Positions 40,646 to 54,158 of a stretch of DNA of 64,000 bases are shown here, one piece after another (the stretch's first letter is position 1; each line of letters begins with the position of its first letter). The stretch comes from Limnomonas spitsbergensis. Its lineage: Eukaryota; Chlorophyta; Chlorophyceae; Chlamydomonadales. Below the pieces are notes generated by a model. It saw only the letters and a program-made list of their open reading frames with translations, made no database searches and was not told the origin of the DNA. Both the position numbers and the translations under genes were made by a program. The DNA is taken from NCBI GenBank assembly GCA_037349105.1, contig JAYJMM010000028.1:1-64000 (forward strand), written 5' to 3'.

Positions 40646-41524
40646 CTGTGAACACCAAACAAAACCGGAAATACAGGTAAGGGGACAGCGTTAGACATCT
40701 AACGTGTGAGAGGGTTTCAGGGTCCAGTGGGGCGCCAGCCAAGGAAGAGTGATGGACTACGGGAATGAGAGTTAAGGAATACGGGAATCAGAGTTGACGG
40801 CAAACAGACATCCAGATTTGACGACACCACAATCATGTTTCTTGGTTCACTTTATCCTGTGTATGGATCTCTGGGTCCCCATTCCCTAGGGCACACATCT
40901 TATTCATTGGCAGGGTTCAGACACAATCTGAAAGGCTAGGGGTCAGCGGGCGCTGAAGCAAGGACCCGTGCTCAGTGTACATGCTGCACCTGGTCCCACT
41001 AGGGTCATGCCTTGAGGTCCTTCAACTTCGCTATTCAGCAGAATTCCGATCTTTCGCCGCTTGCTTATGCAACAACCTCGTGCAATAGCATAGGAAAAAC
41101 TGCAACAGTTCACGATGTGACAAGCCTCATCAAGCGGTGCTAGTGCCCTGCCAATACAGACATCCTCTTTCGCAATATGGTCTTGCAATCCCATAAAGCA
41201 GATAGATTTCCCATACGAAGTACCAGATAGTACCTCTGCGAAGTACGAATCCTTTTTCGCAGTACTAGCAGTCATCAAGGCGTAAACAGTAAAAGGTCTT
41301 CATAAGTCTCGGACCTGCCATACGTCCCTTCAGTCCAATAAAGGTTACGGAGTCAAAATTCGAAATCCAACTCATTCTCCATATCATTTCCGGCCCGTCT
41401 GCCCACGTCATATGTCTCAAAATAAGGATGTAAAACATATTTATTAACGAAGCTGATATGCATGTCGGATCCAATCAGGCCACCAGGTGAACCATGCATT
41501 TCGGCATCCAGCTCGCCAAATGCT

Positions 41525-41876
41525 CTAATCGTCGAAGGTAGTCCTTGTGCCTGCGCTAGCAGGCAGGCCTCGGCCACCTCCCCGGCCGCCATCACGTCCG
41601 CCTCGGCCACCCCCGCGTCCACCGTCGCGTCCGCCTCGGCCTCTGCCACCGAATCCCCCACGACCCCCATCGCGGCCTCCGCCCCGGCCACCACCCCGAC
41701 CACCAAAGCCGCCGCCAGCACCACCACCACCGTTGAAATCAACCTTGGGCTTGACGTTGGGGTCAACATAGATCTCTCCGCCCGTGGCGGATGACCCGCT
41801 GAGCTCGGCTGCCTTCGCCTTGCCCTCGGCCGTCGCGAAATCAACATAACAAGTGCCCCTCAGCTCACCAGTTTCT
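41525..41876 (-). CDS. Unit 34 terminal exon, intact frame (partial)
   Basis: Duplicate of unit 28, including TTTGACGAC. Confidence 0.65.
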
Positions 41877-42753
41877 CTGTGAACACCAAAAAAACCCGGA
41901 AATACAGGTAAGGGGACAGCGTTAGACATATAACGTGTGAGAGGGTTTCAGGGTCCAGTGGGGCGCCATCCAAGGAAGAGTGATGGACTACACGAATGAG
42001 AGTTAATGAATACGGGAATCAGAGTTGACGGCAAACAGACATCCAGATGTGAAGACACCACAATCATGTTTCTTGGTTCACTTTATCCTGTGTTTGAATC
42101 CCTGGGACCCCATTCCCTAGGGCACACATCTTATTCATTGACAGGGTTCAGACACAATCTGAACGGCTAGGGGGCAGCGGGCGCTGAAGCAAAGACCCGT
42201 GTTCAGTGTACATGCTGCACCTGGTCCCACTAGGGTCATGCCTTGAGGTCCTTCAACTTCGCTATTCAGCAGAATTCCGATCTTTCGCCGCTTGCTTATG
42301 CAACAACCTCGTGCAATAGCATAGGAAACTACAACAGTTCACGATGTGACAAGCCTCATCAAGCGGTGCTAGTGCCCTGCCAATACAAGCATCCTCTTTC
42401 GCAATATGGTCTTGCAATCCCATAAAGCAGATATATTTCCCATACGAAGTACCAGATAGTACCTCTGCGAGGTACGAATCCTTTTTCGCAGTACTAGCAG
42501 TCATCAAGGCGTAAACAGTAAAAGGTCTTCATAAGTCTCGGACCTGCCATACGTCCCTTCAGTCCAATAAAGGTTACGGAGTCAAAATTCGAAATCCAAC
42601 TCATTCTCCATATCATTTCCGGCCCGTCTGCCCACGTCATATGTCTCAAAATAAGGATGTAAAACATATTTATTAACGAGGCTGATATGCATGTCGGATC
42701 CAATCAGGCCACCAGGTGAACCATGCATTTCGGCATCCAGCTCGCCAAATGCT

Positions 42754-43104
42754 CTAATCGTCGAAGGTAGTCCTTGTGCCTGCGCTAGCGGGCAGGCCTC
42801 GGCCAACTACCCGGCCGCCATCACGTCCGCCTCGGCCACCCCGCGTCCACCGTCGCGTCCGCCTCGGCCTCCGCCACCGAATCCCCCACGACCCCCATCG
42901 CGGCCTCCGCCCCGGCCACCACCCCGACCACCAAAGCCGCCGCCAGCACCACCACCACCGTTGAAATCAACCTTGGGCTTGACGTTGGGGTCAACATAGA
43001 TCTCTCCGCCCGTGGCGGATGACCCGCTGAGCTCGGCTGCCTTCGCCTTGCCCTCGGCCGTCGCGAAATCAACATAACAAGTGCCCCTCAGCTCACCAGT
43101 TTCT
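42754..43104 (-). pseudogene. Unit 35 terminal exon, one-base deletion
   Basis: Duplicate of unit 29 with the same deletion, early stop and GCCTCCGCC variant. Confidence 0.75.
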
Positions 43105-43981
43105 CTGTGAACACCAAACAAAACCGGAAATACAGGTAAGGGGACAGCGTTAGACATCGAACGTGTGAGAGGGTTTCAGGGTCCAGTGGGGCGTCAGCCA
43201 AGGAAGAGTGATGGACTACGGGAATGAGAGTTAAGGAATACGGGAATCAGAGTTGACGGCAAACAGACATCCAGATGTGAAGACACCACAATCATGTTTC
43301 TTGGTTCACTTTATCCTGTGTTTGAATCCCTGGGACCCCATTCCCTAGGGCACACATCTTATTCATTGACAGGGTTCAGACACAATCTGAAAGGCTAGGG
43401 GGCAGCGGGCGCTGAAGCAAAGACCCGTGCTCAGTGTACATGTTGCACCTGGTCCCACTAGGGTCATGCCTTGAGGTCCTTCAACTTCGCTATTCAGCAG
43501 AATTCCGATCTTTCGCCGCTTGTTTATGCAACAACCTCGTGCAATAGCATAGGAAACTACAACAGTTCACGATGTGACAAGCCTCATCAAGCGGTGCTAG
43601 TGCCCTGCCAATACAGACATCCTCTTTCGCAATATGGTCTTGCAATCCCATAAAGCAGATATATTTCCCATAAGAAGTACCAGATAGTACCTCTGCGAAG
43701 TACGAATCCTTTTTCGCAGTACTAGCAGTCATCAAGGCGTAAACAGTAAAAGGTCTTCATAAGTCTCGGACCTGCCATACGTCCCTTCAGTCCAATAAAG
43801 GTTACGGAGTCAAAATTCGAAATCCAACTCATTCTCCATATCATGTCCGGCCCGTCTGCCCACGTCATATGTCTCAAAATAAGGATGTAAAACATATTTA
43901 TTAACGAGGCTGATATGCAGGTAGGATCCAATCAGGCCACCAGGTGAACCATGCATTTCGGCATCCATCTCGCCAAATGCT

Positions 43982-44333
43982 CTAATCGTCGAAGGTAGTC
44001 CTTGTGCCTGCGCTAGCGGGCAGGCCTCGGCCACCTCCCCGGCCGCCATCACGTCCGCCTCGGCCACCCCCGCGTCCACCGTCGCGTCCGCCTCGGCCTC
44101 TGCCACCGAATCCCCCACGACCCCCATCGCGGCCTCCGCCCCGGCCACCACCCCGACCACCAAAGCCGCCGCCAGCACCACCACCACCGTTGAAATCAAC
44201 CTTGGGCTTGACGTTGGGGTCAACATAGATCTCTCCGCCCGTGGCGGATGACCCGCTGAGCTCGGCTGCCTTCGCCTTGCCCTCGGCCGTCGCGAAATCA
44301 ACATAACAAGTGCCCCTCAGCTCACCAGTTTCT
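43982..44333 (-). CDS. Unit 36 terminal exon, intact frame (partial)
   Basis: Duplicate of unit 30 through the exon. The match ends about 15 bp beyond the acceptor (near 44,347). Confidence 0.65.
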
Positions 44334-45210
44334 CTGTGAACACCAAACAAAACCGGAAATACAGGTAAGGGGACAGCGTTAGACATATAACGTGTGAGAG
44401 GGTTTCAGGGTCCAGTGGGGCGTCAGCCAAGGAAGAGTGATGGACTACGGGAATGAGAGTTAAGGAATACGGGAATCAGAGTTGACGGCAAACAGACATC
44501 CAGATGTGAAAACACCACAATCATGTTTCTTGGTTCACTTTATCCTGTGTTTGAATCCCTGGGACCCCATTCCCTAGGGCACACATCTTATTCATTGACA
44601 GGGTTCAGACACAATCTGAACGGCTAGGGGGCAGCGGGCGCTGAAGCAAAGACCCGTGCTCAGTGTACATGCTGCACCTGGTCCCACTAGGGTCATGCCT
44701 TGAGGTCCTTCAACTTCGCTATTCAGCAGAATTCCGATCTTTCGCCGCTTGATTATGCAACAACCTCGTGCAATAGCATAGGAAACTACGACAGTTCACG
44801 ATGTGACAAGCCTCATCAAGCGGTGCTAGTGCCATGCCAATACAAACATCCTCTTTCGCAATATGGTCTTGCAATCCCATAAAGCAGATATATTTCCCAT
44901 AAGAAGTACCAGATAGTACCTCTGCGAAGTACGAATCCTTTTTCGCAGTACTAGCAGTCATCAAGGCGTAAACAGTAAAAGGTCTTCATAAGTCTCGGAC
45001 CTGCCATACGTCCCTTCAGTCCAATAAAGGTTACGGAGTCAAAATTCGAAATCCAACTCATTCTCCATATCATGTCCGGCCCGTCTGCCCACGTCATATG
45101 TCTCAAAATAAGGATGTAAAACATATTTATTAACGAGGCTGATATGCATGTCGGATCCAATCAGGCCACCAGGTGAACCATGCATTTCGGCATCCAGCTC
45201 GCCAAATGCT

Positions 45211-45562
45211 CTAATCGTCGAAGGTAGTCCTTGTGCCTGCGCTAGCGGGCAGGCCTCGGCCACCTCCCTGGCCGCCATCACGTCCGCCTCGGCCACCCCC
45301 GCGTCCACCGTCGCGTCCGCCTCGGCCTCTGCCACCGAATCCCCCACGACCCCCATCGCGGCCTCCGCCCCGGCCACCACCCCGACCACCAAAGCCGCCG
45401 CCAGCACCACCACCACCGTTGAAATCAACCTTGGGCTTGACGTTGGGGTCAACATAGATCTCTCCGCCCATGGCGGATGACCCGCTGAGCTCGGCTGCCT
45501 TCGCCTTGCCCTCGGCCGTCGCGAAATCAACATAACAAGTGCCCCTCAGCTCACCAGTTTCT
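45211..45562 (-). CDS. Unit 37 terminal exon, intact frame (partial)
   Basis: Open frame with private substitutions: threonine to methionine in SSAMGGE and arginine to glutamine in DGGQGGG. Confidence 0.65.
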
Positions 45563-46439
45563 CTGTGAACACCAAACAAAACCGGAAATACAGGTAAGGG
45601 GACAGCGTTAGACATATAACGTGTGAGAGGGTTTCAGGGTCCAGTGGGGCGCCATCCAAGGAAGAGTGATGGACTACGGGAATGAGAGTTAATGAATACG
45701 GGAATCAGAGTTGACGGCAAACAGACATCCAGATGTGAAGACACCACAATCATGTTTCTTGGTTCACTTTATCCTGTGTTTGAATCCCTGGGACCCCATT
45801 CCCTAGGGCACACATCTTATTCATTGACAGGGTTCAGACACAATCTGAAAGGCTAGGTGGCAGCAGGCGCTGAAGCAAAGACCCGTGCTCAGTGTATATG
45901 CTGCACCTGGTCCCACTAGGGTCATGCCTTGAGGTCCTTCAACTTCGCTATTCAGCAGAATTCCGATCTTTCGCCGCTTGCTTATGCAACAACCTCGTGC
46001 AATAGCATAGGAAACTACAACAGTTCACGATGTGAAAAGCCTCATCAAGCGGTGCTAGTGCCCTGCCAATACAAACATCCTCTTTCGCAATATGGTCTCG
46101 CAATCCCATAAAGCAGATAGATTTCCCATACGAAGTACCAGATAGTACCTCTGCGAGGTACGAATCCTTTTGCGCAGTACTAGCAGTCATCAAGGCGTAA
46201 ACAGTAAAAGGTCTTCATAAGTCTCGGACCTGCCATACGTTCCTTCAGTCCAATAAAGGTTACGGAGTCAAAATTCGAAATCCAACTCATTCTCCATATC
46301 ATGTCCGGCCCGTCTGCCCACGTCATATGTCTCAAAATAAGGATGTAAAACATATTTATTAACGAGGCTGATATGCAGGTAGGATCCAATCAGGCCACCA
46401 GGTGAACCATGCATTTCGGCATCCAGCTCGCCAAATGCT

Positions 46440-46790
46440 CTAATCGTCGAAGGTAGTCCTTGTGCCTGCGCTAGCGGGCAGGCCTCGGCCACCTCCCCGG
46501 CCGCCATCACGTCCGCCTCGGCCACCCCGCGTCCACCGTCGCGTCCGCCTCGGCCTCTGCCACCGAATCCCCCACGACCCCCATCGCGGCCTCCGCCCGG
46601 GCCACCACCCCGACCACCAAAGCCGCCGCCAGCACCACCACCACCGTTGAAATCAACCTTGGGCTTGACGTTGGGGTCAACATAGATCTCTCCGCCCGTG
46701 GCGGATGACCCGCTGAGCTCGGCTGCCTTCGCCTTGCCCTCGGCCGTCGCGAAATCAACATAACAAGTGCCCCTCAGCTCACCAGTTTCT
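46440..46790 (-). pseudogene. Unit 38 terminal exon, one-base deletion
   Basis: Carries the C deletion without the early-stop change, so the shifted frame runs on into the 3' flank to 46,268. A CCGG variant gives GGPGGG. Confidence 0.75.
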
Positions 46791-47663
46791 CTGTGAACAC
46801 CAAACAAAACCGGAAATACAGGTAAGGGGACAGCGTTAGACATCGAACGTGTGAGAGGGTTTCAGGGTCCAGTGGGGCGTCAGCCAAGGAAGAGTGATGG
46901 ACTACGGGAATGAGAGTTAAGGAATACGGGAATCAGAGTTGACGGCAAACAGACATCCAGATGTGAAAACACCACAATCATGTTTCTTGGTTCACTTTAT
47001 CCTGTGTTTGAATCCCTGGGACCCCATTCCCTAGGGCACACATCTTATTCATTGACAGGGTTCAGACACAATCTGAAAGGCTAGGGGGCAGCGGGCGCTG
47101 AAGCAAAGACCCGTGCTCAGTGTACATGCTGCACCTTGTCCCACTAGGGTCATGCCTTGAGGTCCTTCAACTTCGCTATTCAGCAGAATTCCGATCTTTC
47201 GCCGCTTGTTTATGCAACAACCTCGTGCAATAGCATAGGAAACTACAACAGTTCACGATGTGACAAGCCTCATCAAGCGGTGCTAGTGCCCTGCCAATAC
47301 AGACATCCTCTTTCGCAATATGGTCTTGCAATCCCATAAAGCAGATAGATTTCCCATAAGAAGTACCAGATAGTACCTCTGCGAAGTACGAATCCTTTTT
47401 CGCAGTACTAGCAGTCATCAAGGCGTAAACAGTAAAAGGTCTTCATAAGTCTCGGACCTGCCATACGTCCCTTCAGTCCAATAAAGGTTAGTCAAAATTC
47501 GAAATCCAACTCATTCTCCATATCATGTCCGGCCCGTCTGCCCACGTCATATGTCTCAAAATAAGGATGTAAAACATATTTATTAACGAGGCTGATATGC
47601 ATGTCGGATCCAATCAGGCCACCAGGTGAACCATGCATTTCGGCATCCAGCTCGCCAAATGCT

Positions 47664-48016
47664 CTAATCGTCGAAGGTAGTCCTTTTTGCCTGCGCTAGC
47701 GGGCAGGCCTCGGCCACCTCCCTGGCCGCCATCACGTCCGCCTCGGCCACCCCCGCGTCCACCGTCGCGTCCGCCTCGGCCTCTGCCACCGAATCCCCCA
47801 CGACCCCCATCGCGGCCTCCGCCCCGGCCACCACCCCGACCACCAAAGCCGCCGCCAGCACCACCACCACCGTTGAAATCAACCTTGGGCTTGACGTTGG
47901 GGTCAACATAGATCTCTCCGCCCGTGGCGGATGACCCGCTGAGCTCGGCTGCCTTCGCCTTGCCCTCGGCCGTCGCGAAATCAACATAACAAGTGCCCCT
48001 CAGCTCACCAGTTTCT
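47664..48016 (-). pseudogene. Unit 39 terminal exon, frameshift at the C-terminus
   Basis: One extra T (TCCTTTTTGCC near 47,681) shifts the last few codons past the normal stop, to 47,614. This unit also lacks CGGA in the flank near 47,490. Confidence 0.7.
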
Positions 48017-48893
48017 CTGTGAACACCAAACAAAACCGGAAATACAGGTAAGGGGACAGCGTTAGACATATAACGTGTGAGAGGGTTTCAGGGTCCAGTG
48101 GGGCGCCATCCAAGGAAGAGTGATGGACTACGGGAATGAGAGTTAAGGAATACGGGAATCAGAGTTGACGGCAAACAGACATCCAGATGTGAAGACACCA
48201 CAATCATGTTTGTTGGTTCACTTTATCCTGTGTTTGAATCCCTGGGACCCCATTCCCTAGGGCACACATCTTATTCATTGACAGGGTTCAGACACAATCT
48301 GAAAGGCTAGGGGGCAGCGGGCGCTGAAGCAAAGACCCGTGCTCAGTGTATATGCTGCACCTGGTCCCACTAGGGTCATGCCTTGAGGTCCTTCAACTTC
48401 GCTATTCAGCAGAATTCCGATCTTTCGCCGCTTGCTTATGCAACAACCTCGTGCAATAGCATAGGAAACTACAACAGTTCACGATGTGACAAGCCTCATC
48501 AAGCGGTGCTAGTGCCCTGCCAATACAAGCATCCTCTTTCGCAATATGGTCTCGCAATCCCATAAAGCAGATAGATTTCCCATACGAAGTACCAGATAGT
48601 ACCTCTGCGAGGTACGAATCCTTTTTCGCAGTACTAGCAGTCATCAAGGCGTAAACAGTAAAAGGTCTTCATAAGTCTCGGACCTGCCATACGTCCCTTC
48701 AGTCCAATAAAGGTTACGGAGTCAAAATTCGAAATCCAACTCATTCTCCATATCATTTCCGGCCCGTCTGCCCACGTCATATGTCTCAAAATAAGGATGT
48801 AAAACATATTTATTACCGAGGCTGATATGCAGGTAGGATCCAATCAGGCCACCAGGTGAACCATGCATTTCGGCATCCAGCTCGCCAAATGCT

Positions 48894-49244
48894 CTAATCG
48901 TCGAAGGTTGTCCTTGTGCCTGCGCTAGCGGGCAGGCCTCGGCCACCTCCCCGGCCGCCATCACGTCCGCCTCGGCCACCCCGCGTCCACCGTCGCGTCC
49001 GCCTCGGCCTCTGCCACCGAATCCCCCACGACCCCCATCGCGGCCTCCGCCCGGGCCACCACCCCGACCACCAAAGCCGCCGCCAGCACCACCACCACCG
49101 TTGAAATCAACCTTGGGCTTGACGTTGGGGTCAACATAGATCTCTCTGCCCGTGGCGGATGACCCGCTGAGCTCGGCTGCCTTCGCCTTGCCCTCGGCCG
49201 TCGCGAAATCAACATAACAAGTGCCCCTCAGCTCACCAGTTTCT
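48894..49244 (-). pseudogene. Unit 40 terminal exon, one-base deletion
   Basis: Same deletion class as unit 38, with a private glycine-to-arginine change (TGREIYVD). Confidence 0.75.
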
Positions 49245-50121
49245 CTGTGAACACCAAACAAAACCGGAAATACAGGTAAGGGGACAGCGTTAGACATCGA
49301 ACGTGTGAGAGGGTTTCAGGGTCCAGTGGGGCGCCAGCCAAGGAAGAGTGATGGACTACGGGAATGAGAGTTAAGGAATACGGGAATCAGAGTTGACGGC
49401 AAACAGACATCCAGATGTGAAAACACCACAATCATGTTTCTTGGTTCACTTTATCCTGTGTTTGAATCCCTGGGACCCCATTCCCTAGGGCACACATCTT
49501 ATTCATTGACAGGGTTCAGACACAATCTGAAAGGCTAGGGGGCAGCGGGCGCTGAAGCAAAGACCCGTGCTCAGTGTACATGTTGCACCTGGTCCCACTA
49601 GGGTCATGCCTTGAGGTCCTTCAACTTCGCTATTCAGCAGAATTCCGATCTTTCGCCGCTTGTTTATGCAACAACCTCGTGCAATAGCATAGGAAACTAC
49701 AACAGTTCACGATGTGACAAGCCTCATCAAGCGGTGCTAGTGCCCTGCCAATACAGACATCCTCTTTCGCAATATGGTCTTGCAATCCCATAAAGCAGAT
49801 AGATTTCCCATAAGAAGTACCAGATAGTACCTCTGCGAAGTACGAATCCTTTTTCGCAGTACTAGCAGTCATCAAGGCGTAAACAGTAAAAGGTCTTCAT
49901 AAGTCTCGGACCTGCCATACGTCCCTTCAGTCCAATAAAGGTTACGGAGTCAAAATTCGAAATCCAACTCATTCTCCATATCATGTCCGGCCCGTCTGCC
50001 CACGTCATATGTCTCAAAATAAGGATGTAAAACATATTTATTAACGAGGCTGATATGCAGGTAGGATCCAATCAGGCCACCAGGTGAACCATGCATTTCG
50101 GCATCCAGCTCGCCAAATGCT

Positions 50122-50472
50122 CTAATCGTCGAAGGTAGTCCTTGTGCCTGCGCTAGCGGGCAGGCCTCGGCCACCTCCCCGGCCGCCATCACGTCCGCCT
50201 CGGCCACCCCGCGTCCACCGTCGCGTCCGCCTCGGCCTCTGCCACCGAATCCCCCACGACCCCCATCGCGGCCTCCGCCCGGGCCACCACCCCGACCACC
50301 AAAGCCGCCGCCAGCACCACCACCACCGTTGAAATCAACCTTGGGCTTGACGTTGGGGTCAACATAGATCTCTCCGCCCGTGGCGGATGACCCGCTGAGC
50401 TCGGCTGCCTTCGCCTTGCCCTCGGCCGTCGCGAAATCAACATAACAAGTGCCCCTCAGCTCACCAGTTTCT
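50122..50472 (-). pseudogene. Unit 41 terminal exon, one-base deletion
   Basis: Same deletion class as units 38 and 40. Its flank (GTGAAAACACC) matches units 39 and 42. Confidence 0.75.
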
Positions 50473-51349
50473 CTGTGAACACCAAACAAAACCGGAAATA
50501 CAGGTAAGGGGACAGCGTTAGACATCGAACGTGTGAGAGGGTTTCAGGGTCCAGTGGGGCGTCAGCCAAGGAAGAGTGATGGACTACGGGAATGAGAGTT
50601 AAGGAATACGGGAATCAGAGTTGACGGCAAACAGACATCCAGATGTGAAAACACCACAATCATGTTTCTTGGTTCACTTTATCCTGTGTTTGAATCCCTG
50701 GGACCCCATTCCCTAGGGCACACATCTTATTCATTGACAGGGTTCAGACACAATCTGAAAGGCTAGGGGGCAGCGGGCGCTGAAGCAAAGACCCGTGCTC
50801 AGTGTACATGTTGCACCTGGTCCCACTAGGGTCATGCCTTGAGGTCCTTCAACTTCGCTATTCAGCAGAATTCCGATCTTTCGCCGCTTGTTTATGCAAC
50901 AACCTCGTGCAATAGCATAGGAAACTACAACAGTTCACGATGTGACAAGCCTCATCAAGCGGTGCTAGTGCCCTGCCAATACAGACATCCTCTTTCGCAA
51001 TATGGTCTTGCAATCCCATAAAGCAGATAGATTTCCCATAAGAAGTACCAGATAGTACCTCTGCGAAGTACGAATCCTTTTTCGCAGTACTAGCAGTCAT
51101 CAAGGCGTAAACAGTAAAAGGTCTTCATAAGTCTCGGACCTGCCATACGTCCCTTCAGTCCAATAAAGGTTACGGAGTCAAAATTCGAAATCCAACTCAT
51201 TCTCCATATCATTTCCGGCCCGTCTGCCCACGTCATATGTCTCAAAATAAGGATGTAAAACATATTTATTAACGAGGCTGATATGCATGTCGGATCCAAT
51301 CAGGCCACCAGGTGAACCATGCATTTCGGCATCCATCTCGCCAAATGCT

Positions 51350-51701
51350 CTAATCGTCGAAGGTAGTCCTTGTGCCTGCGCTAGCGGGCAGGCCTCGGCC
51401 ACCTCCCCGGCCGCCATCACGTCCGCCTCGGCCACCCCCGCGTCCACCGTCGCGTCCGCCTCGGCCTCTGCCACCGAATCCCCCACGACCCCCATCGCGG
51501 CCTCCGCCCCGGCCACCACCCCGACCACCAAAGCCGCCGCCAGCACCACCACCACCGTTGAAATCAACCTTGGGCTTGACGTTGGGGTCAACATAGATCT
51601 CTCCGCCCGTGGCGGATGACCCGCTGAGCTCGGCTGCCTTCGCCTTGCCCTCGGCCGTCGCGAAATCAACATAACAAGTGCCCCTCAGCTCACCAGTTTC
51701 T
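51350..51701 (-). CDS. Unit 42 terminal exon, intact frame (partial)
   Basis: Open frame. The flank is nearly identical to unit 41 although the exon is of the undeleted class, implying exchange between units. Confidence 0.65.
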
Positions 51702-52578
51702 CTGTGAACACCAAACAAAACCGGAAATACAGGTAAGGGGACAGCGTTAGACATCGAACGTGTGAGAGGGTTTCAGGGTCCAGTGGGGCGCCATCCAAGG
51801 AAGAGTGATGGACTACGGGAATGAGAGTTAAGGAATACGGGAATCAGAGTTGACGGCAAACAGACATCCAGATGTGAAGACACCACAATCATGTTTGTTG
51901 GTTCACTTTATCCTGTGTTTGAATCCCTGGGACCCCATTCCCTAGGGCACACATCTTATTCATTGACAGGGTTCAGACACAATCTGAAAGGCTAGGGGGC
52001 AGCGGGCGCTGAAGCAAAGACCCGTGCTCAGTGTATATGCTGCACCTGGTCCCACTAGGGTCATGCCTTGAGGTCCTTCAACTTCGCTATTCAGCAGAAT
52101 TCCGATCTTTCGCCGCTTGCTTATGCAACAACCTCGTGCAATAGCATAGGAAACTACAACAGTTCACGATGTGACAAGCCTCATCAAGCGGTGCTAGTGC
52201 CCTGCCAATACAAGCATCCTCTTTCGCAATATGGTCTCGCAATCCCATAAAGCAGATAGATTTCCCATACGAAGTACCAGATAGTACCTCTGCGATGTAC
52301 GAATCCTTTTTCGCAGTACTAGCAGTCATCAAGGCGTAAACAGTAAAAGGTCTTCATAAGTCTCGGACCTGCCATACGTCCCTTCAGTCCAATAAAGGTT
52401 ACGGAGTCAAAATTCGAAATCCAACTCATTCTCCATATCATTTCCGGCCCGTCTGCCCACGTCATATGTCTCAAAATAAGGATGTAAAACATATTTATTA
52501 ACGAGGCTGATATGCAGGTAGGATCCAATCAGGCCACCAGGTGAACCATGCATTTCGGCATCCAGCTCGCCAAATGCT

Positions 52579-52929
52579 CTAATCGTCGAAGGTAGTCCTT
52601 GTGCCTGCGCTAGCGGGCAGGCCTCGGCCACCTCCCCGGCCGCCATCACGTCCGCCTCGGCCACCCCGCGTCCACCGTCGCGTCCGCCTCGGCCTCTGCC
52701 ACCGAATCCCCCACGACCCCCATCGCGGCCTCCGCCCGGGCCACCACCCCGACCACCAAAGCCGCCGCCAGCACCACCACCACCGTTGAAATCAACCTTC
52801 GGCTTGACGTTGGGGTCAACATAGATCTCTCCGCCCGTGGCGGATGACCCGCTGAGCTCGGCTGCCTTCGCCTTGCCCTCGGCCGTCGCGAAATCAACAT
52901 AACAAGTGCCCCTCAGCTCACCAGTTTCT
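52579..52929 (-). pseudogene. Unit 43 terminal exon, one-base deletion
   Basis: Same deletion class as unit 40, sharing its TTTGTTGG and GGTCTCGC flank variants. Confidence 0.75.
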
Positions 52930-53725
52930 CTGTGAACACCAAACAAAACCGGAAATACAGGTAAGGGGACAGCGTTAGACATCTAACGTGTGAGAGGGTT
53001 TCAGGGTCCAGTGGGGCGCCAGCCAAGGAAGAGTGATGGACTACGGGAATGAGAGTTAATGAATACGGGAATCAGAGTTGACGGCAAACAGACATCCAGA
53101 TGTGAAGACACCACAATCATGTTTCTTGGTTCACTTTATCCTGTGTTTGAATCCCTGGGACCCCATTCCCTAGGGCACACATCTTATTCATTGACAGGGT
53201 TCAGACACAATCTGAAAGGCTAGGGGGCAGCGGGCGCTGAAGCAAAGACCCGTGCTCAGTGTACATGTTGCACCTGGTCCCACTAGGGTCATGCCTTGAG
53301 GTCCTTCAACTTCGCTATTCAGCAGAATTCCGATCTTTCGCCGCTTGTTTATGCAACAACCTCGTGCAATAGCATAGGAAACTACAACAGTTCACGATGT
53401 GACAAGCCTCATCAAGCGGTGCTAGTGCCCTGCCAATACAGACATCCTCTTTCGCAATATGGTCTTGCAATCCCATAAAGCAGATAGATTTCCCATAAGA
53501 AGTACCAGATAGTACCTCTGCGAAGTACGAATCCTTTTTCGCAGTACTAGCAGTCATCAAGGCGTAAACAGTAAAAGGTCTTCATAAGTCTCGGACCTGC
53601 CATACGTCCCTTCAGTCCAATAAAGGTTACGGAGTCAAAATTCGAAAGCCAACTCATTCTCCATATCATGTCCGGCCCGTCTGACCACGTCATATGTCTC
53701 AAAATAAGGATGTAAAACATATTTA

Positions 53726-54158
53726 TTAACGAGGCTGATATGCAGGTAGGATCCAATCAGGCCACCAGGTGAACCATGCATTTCGGCATCCATCTCGCCA
53801 GATGCTATAATCGTCGAAGGTAGTCCTTGTGCCTGCGCTAGCGGGCAGGCCTCGGCCACCTCCCCGGCCGCCATCACGTCCGCCTTGGCCACCCCCGCGT
53901 CCACCGTCGCGTCCGCCTCGGCCTCTGCCACCGAATCCCCCACGACCCCCATCGCGGCCTCCGCCCCGGCCACCACCCCGACCACCAAAGCCGCCGCCAG
54001 CACCACCACCACCGTTGAAATCAACCTTGGGCTTGACGTTGGGGTCAACATAGATCTCTCCGCCCGTGGCGGATGACCCGCTGAGCTCGGCTGCCTTCGC
54101 CTTGCCCTCGGCCGTCGCGAAATCAACATAACAAGTGCCCCTCAGCTCACCAGTTTCT
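53726..54158 (-). pseudogene. Unit 44 terminal exon with stop-loss extension
   Basis: TAG is TAT, as in units 8 and 10, extending the frame 27 residues to 53,726. A private GCCTTGG (others GCCTCGG) gives arginine to glutamine. Confidence 0.65.

Larger units (their letters stand above)
36869..44347. repeat. Six-unit higher-order repeat, copy B
   Basis: Units 31-36, head to tail with copy A. The match continues about 100 bp past the nominal end, to the first mismatch near 44,347 (CCAAACAAAACC against CCAAAAAAACCC). I compared many positions by eye and did not do a full base-by-base alignment. Confidence 0.92.
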
